The position numbers and the translations under genes are program-made. This document shows, one piece after another, positions 25,201 to 35,706 of a stretch of 64,000 nucleotides of DNA. Within the stretch, counting starts at the first letter, position 1, and the number at the start of each line of letters is the position of its first letter. Under the pieces are notes generated by a model. That model did not search any database, was not told the DNA's origin, and was given only the letters and a program-made list of their open reading frames with translations. The DNA comes from Macrotrachela quadricornifera (Eukaryota > Rotifera > Eurotatoria > Philodinida > Philodinidae): NCBI GenBank assembly GCA_022393335.1, contig JAJEKB010000780.1, positions 85,891-149,890 on the forward strand, written 5' to 3'.

Positions 25201-25867
25201 GTGCTGGTTGTTGATATATTAATTTAAAACCTTGATTAAGTTTTTTTTCATAATAAAGTACAGCATGTATACAATCAATTTGTTCTGGTATAGAAATTTT
25301 TTTTTCTTCTATTATTGGTATGTATATTGGTGGTTGTAAAGATGATGAAAATGTTGAATTATAATTATCTGGATGACGAATTGTAAGACGAACTTTACGA
25401 ATTGAATGATATTTTGATAATATATCATTAAGATTTATCCAATTTATACGATGACCATTTATTGCTAAAAGCCAATCACCTGCTTTAATACGACGATGAC
25501 GTCTTTCAATAACTCCACGTACAATAACAGGTTGTTCATTAGTTGATAATGATGTTGAAGAACATGTGTCAGGAAAAATACCAAGTACAGCTTCACATAA
25601 ACTTGTATGAATAGATGAATCAAATGATGATGCTGGACGACAACGAATATGTACATGTTCAATAGTTAATAAATCTTGTCGATATAATAGATGTGCAAAT
25701 GAAGTATCAAAATGAATTAAATCATTATTTGTAGTTGTTGTCTGATCATTTGAAAAAGGACTTTGTGGTTCAAATGAATTTATATTTGAAACATCTGATA
25801 GAAGACTTCCAAGTCGATGAAATACACCTGAACGTGAAAGCACTGTTGGTTCAGCGGTTGCTGACAT
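22261..25867 (-). CDS. INTU: Inturned-like planar polarity/ciliogenesis protein, 781 aa
   Basis: Minus-strand exons 25867-25110, 24655-23906, 23848-23682 and 22931-22261 join with closing phases (2346 nt). Residues ~85-166 form a PDZ domain (IKAGDWLLAINGHRI, then KVRLTIRHPD). Next comes the inturned longin-like block (QKDIFFAAGGVFPTLVQLMH). A middle region includes LPSVI...LFYRKYLLISHL, and the C-terminal block VNLFHFWIVGKKCL...EFFVCYHDSI matches the last conserved part of vertebrate inturned as I remember it. Inturned works with fuzzy and WDPCP in the CPLANE complex, which promotes ciliogenesis and planar cell polarity. The length is shorter than the human protein (about 940 aa), mostly in the N-terminal disordered part. 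An in-frame ATG seven codons upstream (25888) is possible; MSATAEP is preferred because it starts the conserved-looking tail. Introns are 454, 57 and 750 bp. Confidence 0.85.
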
Positions 25868-26696
25868 TTTAATCAAAAATATGTTCAATTGATCAATGAG
25901 TCAATTTCTTTTTTTTTTTTATTACATTATCCATTAATCTTCATGTTACCCTGGAGATGATTAAACAGATTAAATTGTCAAACTTTTAGTTTATTTAAAA
26001 ATTACAAATAAAACTTCGATTATTATTTATTTATTTATTTAATACTAAAATTCATTCAAATAGATGTCTCTATAATCTTGTTCATCAAATCATTTACATC
26101 TTTTTAATGTTCAAAATTAGAACGTCATCCCTTTTTTTTGCACCTTATAAATATAATTTCAACGTTTAAAAAAGAAATTTAGTATATCGATAATTTAGGA
26201 TGCATTACAAATTTCATGTATGATTTATCAGTAAGATATAAGAAATAGATATAGATTTTTTTTATATTTGCAATAATGACATCGTATAATTTCATATCCT
26301 TCTTTTCAATTGTTAATGGACTAATTTTCCTTCATTTTATCTAATGAATTACTGATTCTCTTATTTTTTTGTTACAATGGTCTCATGGTTATATTCTAAC
26401 CTTCATTAGATACTTAAAAAAAAACGAAGCAACGATAATTTATACATATTCTTTTGTCCCATTGAAACTTCTAATTTCTTTTGATCAATAAATTAAACGG
26501 AAAAGTAAAAAAAAGAATGTATACAAGGATATTTTAATGCTTTAAAATAGATATATTACATTTATATTTATGTTCAATGTCATTCATGCATGATTGATTA
26601 TTTCATATGCTAATGAGAGATATATAAATTGACAAGCATTAGACTTTTTTTTTTATTTCTTTAACAAATTTGTTTCTATTTTATCTATTTGAAATA
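25868..26696. other. Divergent intergenic region
   Basis: About 830 bp separate the starts of the inturned gene (-) and the EF-hand gene (+), so both promoters should lie here. A TATATAAAT-like word sits about 75 bp upstream of the EF-hand ATG. No other feature is visible. Confidence 0.4.
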
Positions 26697-28314
26697 ATGA
26701 CAAATTTTGATGCAGCTAAAGCATTATTTGCACAAATTGATAAAAATCAAGATGGAAGGTATGAAATAAAAATATAAATAAAATTTTAAATTATTTATTT
26801 AGTATCGATCATAATGAATTTCGTAATTGGATTTCAAATAATGGTGGAATAATATCTTCATCATTAGAATCATCAAATAATGGACTTATTCTTAATAATA
26901 ATGGCATTAATCAAATTGGCTTAAATGGATATGAAGCTAGTTCAGAAAATACTTTTGAATCGACAGCTGGTATTAATACGTCTTATGTAGGTGAAGGATC
27001 ATCCAATGAATTAATTGGTAATACAATAGCTCAAATAAATACTACACAACAAACGAATGACTATTTATCACAAACAACTAATGGAATATATGAGGATCCT
27101 AGTCCACAAATTGTTCGACGAGCAGCAAATAGTGGTCCAATAACATATCAACAGAAAATTCTTGTTCGATTTCTTCAACCACCAGCTATTCCACCACCAG
27201 GCGTAATTAAATAAATGTTTAAAATTAAAGTTATATATATCTTTTATTTTAGCCACTTATTATTAAAGAAGTTCGTCCACCACAACCACCTCCACCACCA
27301 CCACTTATTGTACGTCAACGTGCACGACCTCTTCCTACACCACCTCCACTTATCTTACGAGAACGTCCACCAGTACCACCAGCACCTGTTGCTAGTCAAA
27401 CAGGTTATAAAAATAAATTTAATTGAATTAATTTGAATATTTTATTTTATTTTTAGTAATTCGTCATTTACCACCTGTACCTGTACCACCACGATCAGTT
27501 ATTATCGAACGTCTTCCACCTCTTCCACCAAAACCACGTAAAAAAAAATCATTTTCATATTTGTTTTTTTATTAATTCTATAATAAATCTTTCATTATTC
27601 AGGTGATATTATCATTGAACGATGGATTCCTTATGGTCCTCAACCTAAACGTCGTACAGTTATTCAACGTGCTCCACCTGCTGTTCAATATCCTCAACCA
27701 CGTAATATTATTGTTGTTTATGATGGTGTTCAAGCACGTGTAATTCGACAATTTCAACGAATTGGTGTAATTCAAGAAAATCCTCAATCTTATATGGCTC
27801 GTTATGGTTCAACGCTTTTAGATAGTGTTACACTTGTTCAACAAGCTCGTAGTGCTGGTGTTATTGAAGATATAGTAATTAATATTTGAAAAAAAAGTTT
27901 CTTAGAAAAAATTTTATTTTTCATCTTTAGTCACCTCCAACAGTACCATTTGTATCTCAATTCAATTCATCAAATTCATTTTATGTTGATGCAGGAAAAT
28001 CTACTGGTAATATTGATTATTCAAATACAACGACTAATCAAAGTTTTCCAGTAACAAATGCAATTGATTTTGATAGACTTCAATTAATTGGTAATTCGGA
28101 AACAAGTACATATGGTTTAGAAACTGCTAATAATGATAATATCAATTATTCATCAACGTCACATATTGTTGGTGATAGTGCATTAGCAGGTGGTGTTGGT
28201 ATAGGTCATACTGGATTTGATATGGTCGGTGCTAGTTTTGCTGCTGCTGATGTCAATCGTGATGGACGATTAGATCAAAATGAATTTCGACGATTTATTC
28301 AAGGCGCTATTTAA
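26697..28314 (+). CDS. Proline-rich protein bracketed by two EF-hands, 449 aa
   Basis: Exons 26697-26758, 26803-27202, 27253-27403, 27457-27537, 27603-27874 and 27931-28314 join with closing phases (1350 nt). A complete EF-hand loop lies at each end: DKNQDGSIDHNE near residue 16 (split by intron 1) and DVNRDGRLDQNE about 20 residues from the C terminus. Between them is a central zone of repeated hydrophobic-basic-proline strings (IIKEVRPPQPPPPPP, IIERLPPLPPKP, TVIQRAPPAVQYPQP). A conserved-looking segment follows, VIRQFQRIGVIQENPQSYMA...LVQQARSAGVIED. The style recalls alveolin/articulin-type cortical cytoskeleton proteins, but I cannot establish homology. Calcium binding is well supported; the cellular role is unknown. 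There is no signal peptide. An AATAAA overlaps the stop codon. Confidence 0.8.
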
Positions 28315-28319
28315 ATAAA
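28314..28319 (+). promoter_or_regulatory. Polyadenylation signal AATAAA overlapping a stop codon
   Basis: The last base of the TAA stop of the EF-hand gene begins an AATAAA. Only 104 bp separate this stop from the stop of the convergent FGD-type gene, so the 3' UTRs must be short or overlap. Confidence 0.5.
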
Positions 28320-28418
28320 GTTTTTTTCTTTTTATTACAGAGACACTTCTTTTTTTTTCTTGATAATACAAATAAACTAAATACAACAAACGAAAAAGAA
28401 AATATTATATAACATTTA

Positions 28419-31400
28419 TTAATTATTACTGATACCACTATCAGTTGAATTACGTTTTTTTATATACCATGATGGTATTGTTTTTGAACGAACTGATTGC
28501 ATTGTTTCGTACCATAGATTAGCATAGAATAATACAATATTATTTGTATTCTTTATTTTTTCATCAATATAGTCATTTGGTTCATATGTTATATCATGAT
28601 TTAATTCAATAGAAAATTTGTATGGTTTATCTTTTCCATGTAATATAAACATTTGTTTTTCTTTATCAAATAATATTTCACGTAGTTTGGTAAGATTAAT
28701 AGAAAATTGTTCTACTTGATCTAATTTAGCACCATATATATGTAAATGATAATCATCTTGTAAATCAATCCAAACTATTGAATTTGAAGAAAAACAATAA
28801 AAATCACCAAATAAAATTGTATTATCTGGATTACGTAATACTTTTAAAAGTAATGGTGTTTTTTTATTTATACCAGTAAAATCTGTATAACATTTATCAC
28901 ACACTCTTACTTCACCTTCTTGATTGCAATATTCAAGTACTAGTTTCTTCGTTGAACATGAACTACATATACAGCGTCCACATGAACGACAATGATGTCG
29001 TCGATGAAGAAGTTTTGTTGTACCAAAACGTGTATGACATATTTGACAACATGTTACATCAATATCTTTAACCCATACGGGAGCACGAATACCAAAATGT
29101 TGCTTAGTAGATGAATGACTTAATTTACGAACTAAAATAGAATAAATAAGATGATTATATTTCTTTTTATTAAAAAAAATTTAATTGCAAGAAAAAATAA
29201 TTAAAAATTTGTGAAAGCATGTATTTTGATATTGTTCTGAAAGATTGTGATTTATTAAATGTTAATTAACTAATATTTAAAATGAAAATATTTCTTACTT
29301 TCTACAATTGAATTCGGTCTTTCAAATTCTTCATTTGTTTGTCTAATTTTATTAACCCATTTATCTCTATCACTTTGTTTATCTAAGAAAAATTCATAAG
29401 TTTTTTCTACTGCTTCAACCAAAAATGAATATCGATTGCAACCGCTAAGTCGTCGTTCATAATTTGAATATAATTTTGGTATTACTAATGGTCTACTCTC
29501 GATAATTTTAACTTTAATATTTTTTATTGATAATGGACGTTTTACTTCCAATTTATTTCCTGATTCTTCACATACAAGTAGGCATTTAGAAAATAATATA
29601 AGATATAGTGGAACAACATCAGTATGTTTACGTGGTGAACGTTTTTTTTAACGAACCATGCCAAATTAATTGTTGATTGTCAAAATACTCTAATTTATGA
29701 TCTATTCGTGCTTTTAATTTATTTAATTGGATAGAAGAAACAATTAATTGTTCTTCACATTCTATTGCTATCTGTTCAAGTGCATCATGTATAAGACGTG
29801 TATTTTCATATTCAATACAATTTTCATCATGATATTTCATGTACGTTTTCATAAGAAGAATATAACTAAAATGAATACAAGTATACAGTATAATAGTCTT
29901 AAAGATTTTTTATTTTGTTTAGTTGATTTGAAAGTTCTTGTTTCTAAGTTTTTAGTTCGAATATACAAAATTTTTAAAATTTATTTAAGTTAACTTGGGA
30001 ATATTATTTGAAGTCTCTGAAAATTCACTTCCATAGGATAATGATAAATGGAGATTGTAGTATAGATGAATTTAGATCTTTATGCAATTAAAGTTTTTTT
30101 TTATTGATCATGTATCTCGTTATTTCAGGTATTTGTAATAAAAATTTCAGTTCGATTTGTTGTTCTTATGTGACTTTTCAGAGAACTTAATCAATATCTT
30201 CCTTTTTATCAAATATCTAAACTGGTTTTTTCCGTTATTAATTTTTGATAAAAAAAAAGGTGAATCTACAAACTTTTGAAGTTACTCATTCTTTATAAAA
30301 CATCTTATTATATTTACTTAAATACGATTTTTTTTTTCCTAGAATAATTTCTTTATCTTATCTCTCGATATATAAAATTATAATGTCTTATTTGACAAAC
30401 TCAAGAATTTTACATAAGATCTTTCTTGATTAATAAAAGAAAAAACAAAATGACAAGGATCTTTTCTTTTTTCGATATACCATTGATGAATTGATATTTA
30501 CATTTTTAAAATATAATTAAATTAAAGAATTAAACAGTATATGAATGTAAAAATATTTTCTCTTAAAATCAAAATAAGTAATTTTTTTTCGATAAATTTT
30601 ATTCAAATGTATTATTCTTACCGAGTTAATCGTTGATTGCCACAATTTAATTCATTGAGTGGATATAAATTCTCCATATGTACTTGACATTCAAGCATTG
30701 CTTTATCAATTAATGGAGAACTACATAATTCTTCTAATTCATAACGATTTTCTTCATATGCAATATAATAAGCTTTATATAAATGTTTAATAGTTTCTAA
30801 ATGTTCTTTTAATATTAACCATATATTATTTTGATGATGAGCTATTTCATATTGTTTCATTTGTGATAATATAGTTTCGTTGTGAAATTTATATAATTTT
30901 TTTAATGTATCAAGTATAGGTTTATAAGTATCACTAAATTTGTTTAAAAGATTTTCATCTTTTTCACAAATTTCTTTGATATCAATCAGAAGTTGAAAAC
31001 AAAGTACATAAAGTTTTTTCACATAAATAACTTCAGTTGCATGTACTTCTTTAATATGTTCAAATACATGCTTGCTCTAAATTGATAAGATAAAAACATA
31101 ATAGAAATAAACATATCATTACTTACATTTTTATTAGTTAATGAATGGGATGATGTTCCTTCAGATATTTCAGTGTGACAATTACAAAGAACATGTAATT
31201 GTTTCTTTAAAAAAAAATAAGATTCTTTAATAAATATTTATATGTAAAATGAATTTATTTACTGTATTATGTGTTGTAGAATTCGTAAGATGATTTGAAG
31301 ATTCATTGTTTGGTTCAGGGCTAGGAGTGTTATCTACAATTGTGTCATCGATAACTACGAGTGGTGGAGGAGATGGTTTTAGTTTGCGTGATAATTCACG

Positions 31401-32211
31401 ACCTAAAAGGAATATTTTTATAAAGTAAAAGAAAATAATATTGAAATATGGTATTATGTGATAAAGTTATGTTTTTGATTTAGTTTAAGTGCTTTTTAAA
31501 TAGTCTTCAGATATAGGAATATAGTGATTTCTTCATGCTAGGAAAAAATTTGTCGAGAGTAATAAAACTTAATAATGACACATTTGAAATTAGTTTTAGG
31601 AAATTGAATTAGTTAATAAACTATATAGGTATAATTAAACGTTTCAATTCATTATCTAACGAACTATGTTAATCTAAAATAAAATTAAAGAGAATTGAAG
31701 ATGAACTATTGTATATATTACGTCATTTTATTCTAAATATTGAATTAAGTGCCTAATTGAATACAATTTAAATACATTATTATAAATGGTATTAACACAC
31801 GTTTATAGACTCATAAAATTATTTTTTTCTAATATAAGTTGATCAGATTAGACTAAGAAATTCATAGTATATCCTACTTTCACTTCGATATTTGAGAGGG
31901 GGACTACCTTTAGAGAATGATAACGACCAGTTTTTGTTAATCGTATTTGGATGAACATCCTGGGATAGATTAAGTTGCTCAAATTTTCCAATTAGTTTAT
32001 TAACGTTATTTCTTTTTTCTGGTGTTGGTGTAGGATCTATATCTGTTGTTCTTGATGAATTCCATTCTCGTGTACATACAGTTTGTAACGCTGGTTCTCG
32101 TTCTAAGTCATTACTAAATGAACGAGAACGAGTTGGTTTATATAGTGCAAAAGATTGTGGTGGTGGTTTATGTTCACGTCTTCTTGAATCTTTTTTGGCC
32201 GTTTTTTCCAT
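28419..32211 (-). CDS. FGD-type Cdc42 GEF (DH-PH-FYVE-PH), with a one-base frameshift
   Basis: Minus-strand exons 32211-31878, 31402-31263, 31204-31127, 31076-30622, 29865-29299 and 29131-28419. The N-terminal ~180 residues are Ser/Pro-rich. A DH (RhoGEF) domain starts near residue 185 (HIKEVHATEVIYVKKLY) and holds the signature QRLTR/YILLMKTY across the exon 4/5 junction. A PH domain follows, ending in DKWVNKI, then a FYVE zinc finger (WVKDIDVTCCQICH, RRHHCRSCGRCICSSC, VCDKCY) and a second PH-like domain to the stop. This order is specific to the FGD family, which activates Cdc42 and remodels actin; FYVE binds phosphatidylinositol 3-phosphate. Exon 5 is broken at an A8 run (plus-strand T8, 29642-29649), at the DH/PH boundary. 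Upstream and downstream frames differ by exactly one extra base, and all other phases close, giving ~761 aa if one A is removed. Confidence 0.85.
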
Positions 32212-32895
32212 TTGTATAATAACAAAAGTAAAACAAAAAAAAATGAAAAGAATAATAAAAATTTACATCTTTATTTATCTGCTTCTCGTTTATTCTTGAG
32301 TTAACAATAGATATGTAAGTAGAATGACACATTGCAAAGAACGAAAAAATTTCTTTTATATATATATATATAATATAAAATGACATTAAAGTTCAGTAAT
32401 AGAAAAAAAAAATAATTTTTCTTTTCTTCATTATCTCTAACGAAAACTTTGCATATCATCAGTCTAATGTTTTATCTTTTTATATTCATATTTTGTCAAT
32501 TTTACCTGGATACATAGAAATAAAAGATATTTCATCTTGTGAAATAACTGTTACATGAGTTCAAACAAAAAGTAAAGTATGTTTTCGTATGAAATATAAA
32601 AATGACGCATTTCTATTTTTGTTTTCATATCTAACGTCTCGTTTTCTTTCCAAGAAAGAATAAAGACAAGATGACTTATAAATTCATCAATATTAACAGT
32701 ACAAATAATATCAAGTATTGACATACTAAATTAATATTCATATTTAAATGTGGAAATATCTTCGAAAAAAAAAAACAAATCAATCAATCCATACACACAC
32801 AAAGTAGAAGAAAAACAAAACAAAACATGTTCTGACAAATGGCACAATTATAATAATAATAATAAGAAAAAAAAAAGATATTTAAATAAAGTTTA
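32212..32895. other. Intergenic, FGD-type gene to MAX
   Basis: Contains the presumed promoter of the FGD-type gene and the 3' flank of MAX. A short (TA)n run lies near 32356-32375. No other frame or motif is convincing. Confidence 0.4.
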
Positions 32896-33544
32896 CTATG
32901 GATGAGATGATATTGAAGGATTATTTTCATTTGTTAATAAATTTCTTGTTGTTTGAATTCCATTTAATTCTGATTCAACTTTTATTATTTGTTCTGGTTG
33001 TTGATGATTATTAATATGTCGAGTATATTGTCCAGTTTCTTTAACTCGTTCAAGAAGACGAGCTAGAATAAAATTAAAAATAAAAATTTTTTAAAATGAA
33101 AAAAAAAAACAAATTTTTTTATACTTTGTAATTCAACTGCTGCGTTTTGTCTTTTAAGTTCTTCTATTGCTTTTTGATGTTGTTGATTTTTTGTTTTCAT
33201 ATTACGAATATACTCTGTAGCGGCTTTAAGAACATGAGCACGAGAAGCCTAAAAATCAAAATTGATTTTTTTCTTTTAATATAATCAAAAAAAATATTCT
33301 TTTTTTTTACCTTTTCACCTTTTAATGATGGTATAACATCTCGTAAATCACTAAAACTACCTTTAATATGATCACGTCGTTTTCTTTCAAGAGCATTATG
33401 ATGTGCTCGTTTTTCAGCTTGATTTTGTTCATTATTTCGCATATTTACTGACATATCCATATCTTGACTATCAACATCATCTACTCCAATACTTGTACCA
33501 TTTAAATGTTCGTGAAATTGATCAAGATCTAAATCTAATGACAT
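32896..33544 (-). CDS. MAX: MAX, bHLH-leucine zipper transcription factor, 174 aa
   Basis: Exons 33544-33311, 33248-33125 and 33062-32896 join with closing phases (525 nt). The basic region [19 protein letters not shown] has the E-box contact residues His49, Glu53 and Arg57 in the HxxxExxxR spacing typical of Myc/Max. Helix-loop-helix follows ([16 protein letters not shown], intron, [14 protein letters not shown]). A leucine zipper then runs through [13 protein letters not shown] into [11 protein letters not shown] is the obligate partner of Myc and Mxd proteins, binding CACGTG in the nucleus. The N terminus is acidic (DVDSQDMD) as in other MAX proteins. The length is close to the human 160 aa, with a longer Asn/Gln/Ser-rich tail. 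The intron after GEK matches the conserved boundary within the loop. Confidence 0.93.
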
Positions 33545-34837
33545 GATATCTAGAACAAAAAATATGAAAATAATGTTAATTATTATCTATAATTTCATCG
33601 TTATTTTCAATGAGATTCTAAAACAAAAATAAAATTATATAATAATGTGAATAAAAATATTGTCTTAATAGAAATGTTAAACAAAAGAATTTAGTATTAA
33701 TTTTAAAAGTAGAATAGGATTAACAAGGAAAGAGATACACATAGATTTAGTTATTAGATAGATTAACAATGAATTAGAATTTTGAGAAATTTTACTATCG
33801 TATTAATGCAATTGATAAACTTTTCTTCTTATAAAAGAAGAAATATGATGGATTTTATATAAGAACTTAATCCAGATTTATGTAAATCTTAAGAACAGAA
33901 TCAGATACATACTCTATATGTTTCATTCTTGAATAATATTTTCCTCACTATATACGAAAGAGGCTTCACATAAGGTCTTTAATTGTATAGATGAACTGCA
34001 TGAATGTTCATTAAGATATATCGATTGAATAGCTTGAACATATTACCTTACCATAGCGTCTCCTTATTTCATATTTATTCTAATAACTTAAACCCGTTTC
34101 TTATCAGAAGTTTTCACTGAATTTCAAAACATTTTATCGATAGTATTAACCATTTATAGATCGATTATTAAAGATTGAGAAAGCATGAAATTAAAAAACT
34201 TTAAGAACTATCTTTGTAATAGACTTCATGAGCTATCGATTCGTAAAATCAATATTTCCTTTTATTGTTTCGTTAGCGAAATATGAACTGTACAAAAGCT
34301 ATAGCTATGAAAAAAAATTTTGAAAAAGTGCGTTTTTTTAAGCAGACTTCTCTCTATCCACAGATAACAAAGATTTTGAGAATGTATTATGTGCTTTACA
34401 TCGATGAGTACGTCTCCTTATCATCTGTACATTTCAAAACTTTCACAATGGTTTGACGATTTTTGTGACCTTGATCATGTGAGAAGTTGAAATAATTTTT
34501 ACTATGCTTTATATATCTAGATCCTAGATTGATTATTTTTATTATTTAATAAAAAATAGATGTTCTTTCAAAAAATGAACCGAAATTAATTTTATCTTTG
34601 TCTACTTAATAATATTATAAAAGTGACAACCAAGTAGAAATTTTCAAGTCGTACAATTCTTCTTCTTTATCCATAGTCACTAGGTAACCAAACTATTCTA
34701 CACAAAGAATAGAGCACTCAATCGAACTGTCCATATGGTTGATATATTGGGAGTAAAGAGTAAATATGAGATTTTTCGATTATAAAATCTCTATCTCATA
34801 CATCATTCATCTATATGAAAATTTTTGCTAGGTTCGA
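33545..34837. other. Intergenic, MAX to KH-domain gene
   Basis: Likely holds a MAX 5' UTR exon and promoter (a T-rich acceptor ending TTCTAG lies just upstream of the MAX ATG on the minus strand). I looked on the minus strand for a Tudor-domain exon continuing the KH gene and found none. Confidence 0.4.
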
Positions 34838-35706
34838 TCATACCGTGGTAGTAACGTATATATTATTACGTTCCTGTTGTTTTTGTTCAAGTTGATATAG
34901 ACGTTCTTCAACTAAAGTCTTTAAAAATAAAAAATCTTTTATTATTCTATTTCTTTTTTTTTTTTTAAATAAATAAAATTTTATCCTACTTTTGCTGCTG
35001 CAATTTGTTCACTTGTTCCCGAAATAATTAAACGAGAAAATTTTTTATTTTCTAAATTATCAATAATTTTTCTATCCATATTAAGACGTGCTTTTGAACT
35101 ATCACGAATATCTTTTATATTTGAACCATTTTTTCCAATTAAATATCCACAAGCATTATCTGGTATAAACATTTCAATTTGTTGATATTGAGGTAAATCA
35201 GCAATTAAACGATGTATTTCAACTTCAGCTTCATATACATGATGACGCTGACCACGAATAATTAATATTCGATAATTTTCTTTAAGAATTTTTTCATCAT
35301 CTTTTGCAAATGCACAACGAACTGAATATTGTTGTTGAAACTAATTAAATCAAATTTAATATAAAAATTAATCATATATAGATAGTTTTTATTTATCTTA
35401 CACGTTTAATTACTTCACCACCTTTACCAATTATACTTCCAACACAATAAATAGGTACTTGAATTTCAAGTACAAGATATTCCGAACGATTTAAACGAAT
35501 TTGTTCATCTAAAAAAGAAAGGAATTTTAAAATTAAAAAAAAAATTAATAAATATTATTCTGACTTTTTCGATGATTATAATACCAAATAAAACCACCAA
35601 TAACAGCAACAGTACTTGGCACTAGTAGACCGTAAAGAAGGCGACGATCGAGAGAAACGAACATTATTGCTTCAAAAGGTTTTTTTTTATGTACATGATG
35701 AGTCAT
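34838..35706 (-). CDS. TDRKH/Papi-like membrane-anchored two-KH protein without Tudor, 226 aa
   Basis: Exons 35706-35565, 35508-35402, 35340-34990 and 34918-34838 join with closing phases (681 nt). An N-terminal anchor (LLYGLLVPSTVAVIGGFIWYY) is followed by two KH domains: KH1 with the GxxG loop in VGSIIGKGGEVIKR, split by an intron, and KH2 with GYLIGKNGSNIKDIR and FSRLIISGTSEQIAAAK. This anchor-KH-KH order, and the anchor and KH2 wording, resemble TDRKH (Papi in flies), the outer-mitochondrial-membrane scaffold for piRNA 3'-end trimming. The Tudor domain that binds methylated Piwi proteins is absent: the frame stops 26 codons after KH2. A GTATGA at the final codon could be a donor, but no further exon is visible. 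The start could be ATG 35706 or ATG 35664; both keep the anchor. Confidence 0.7.
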
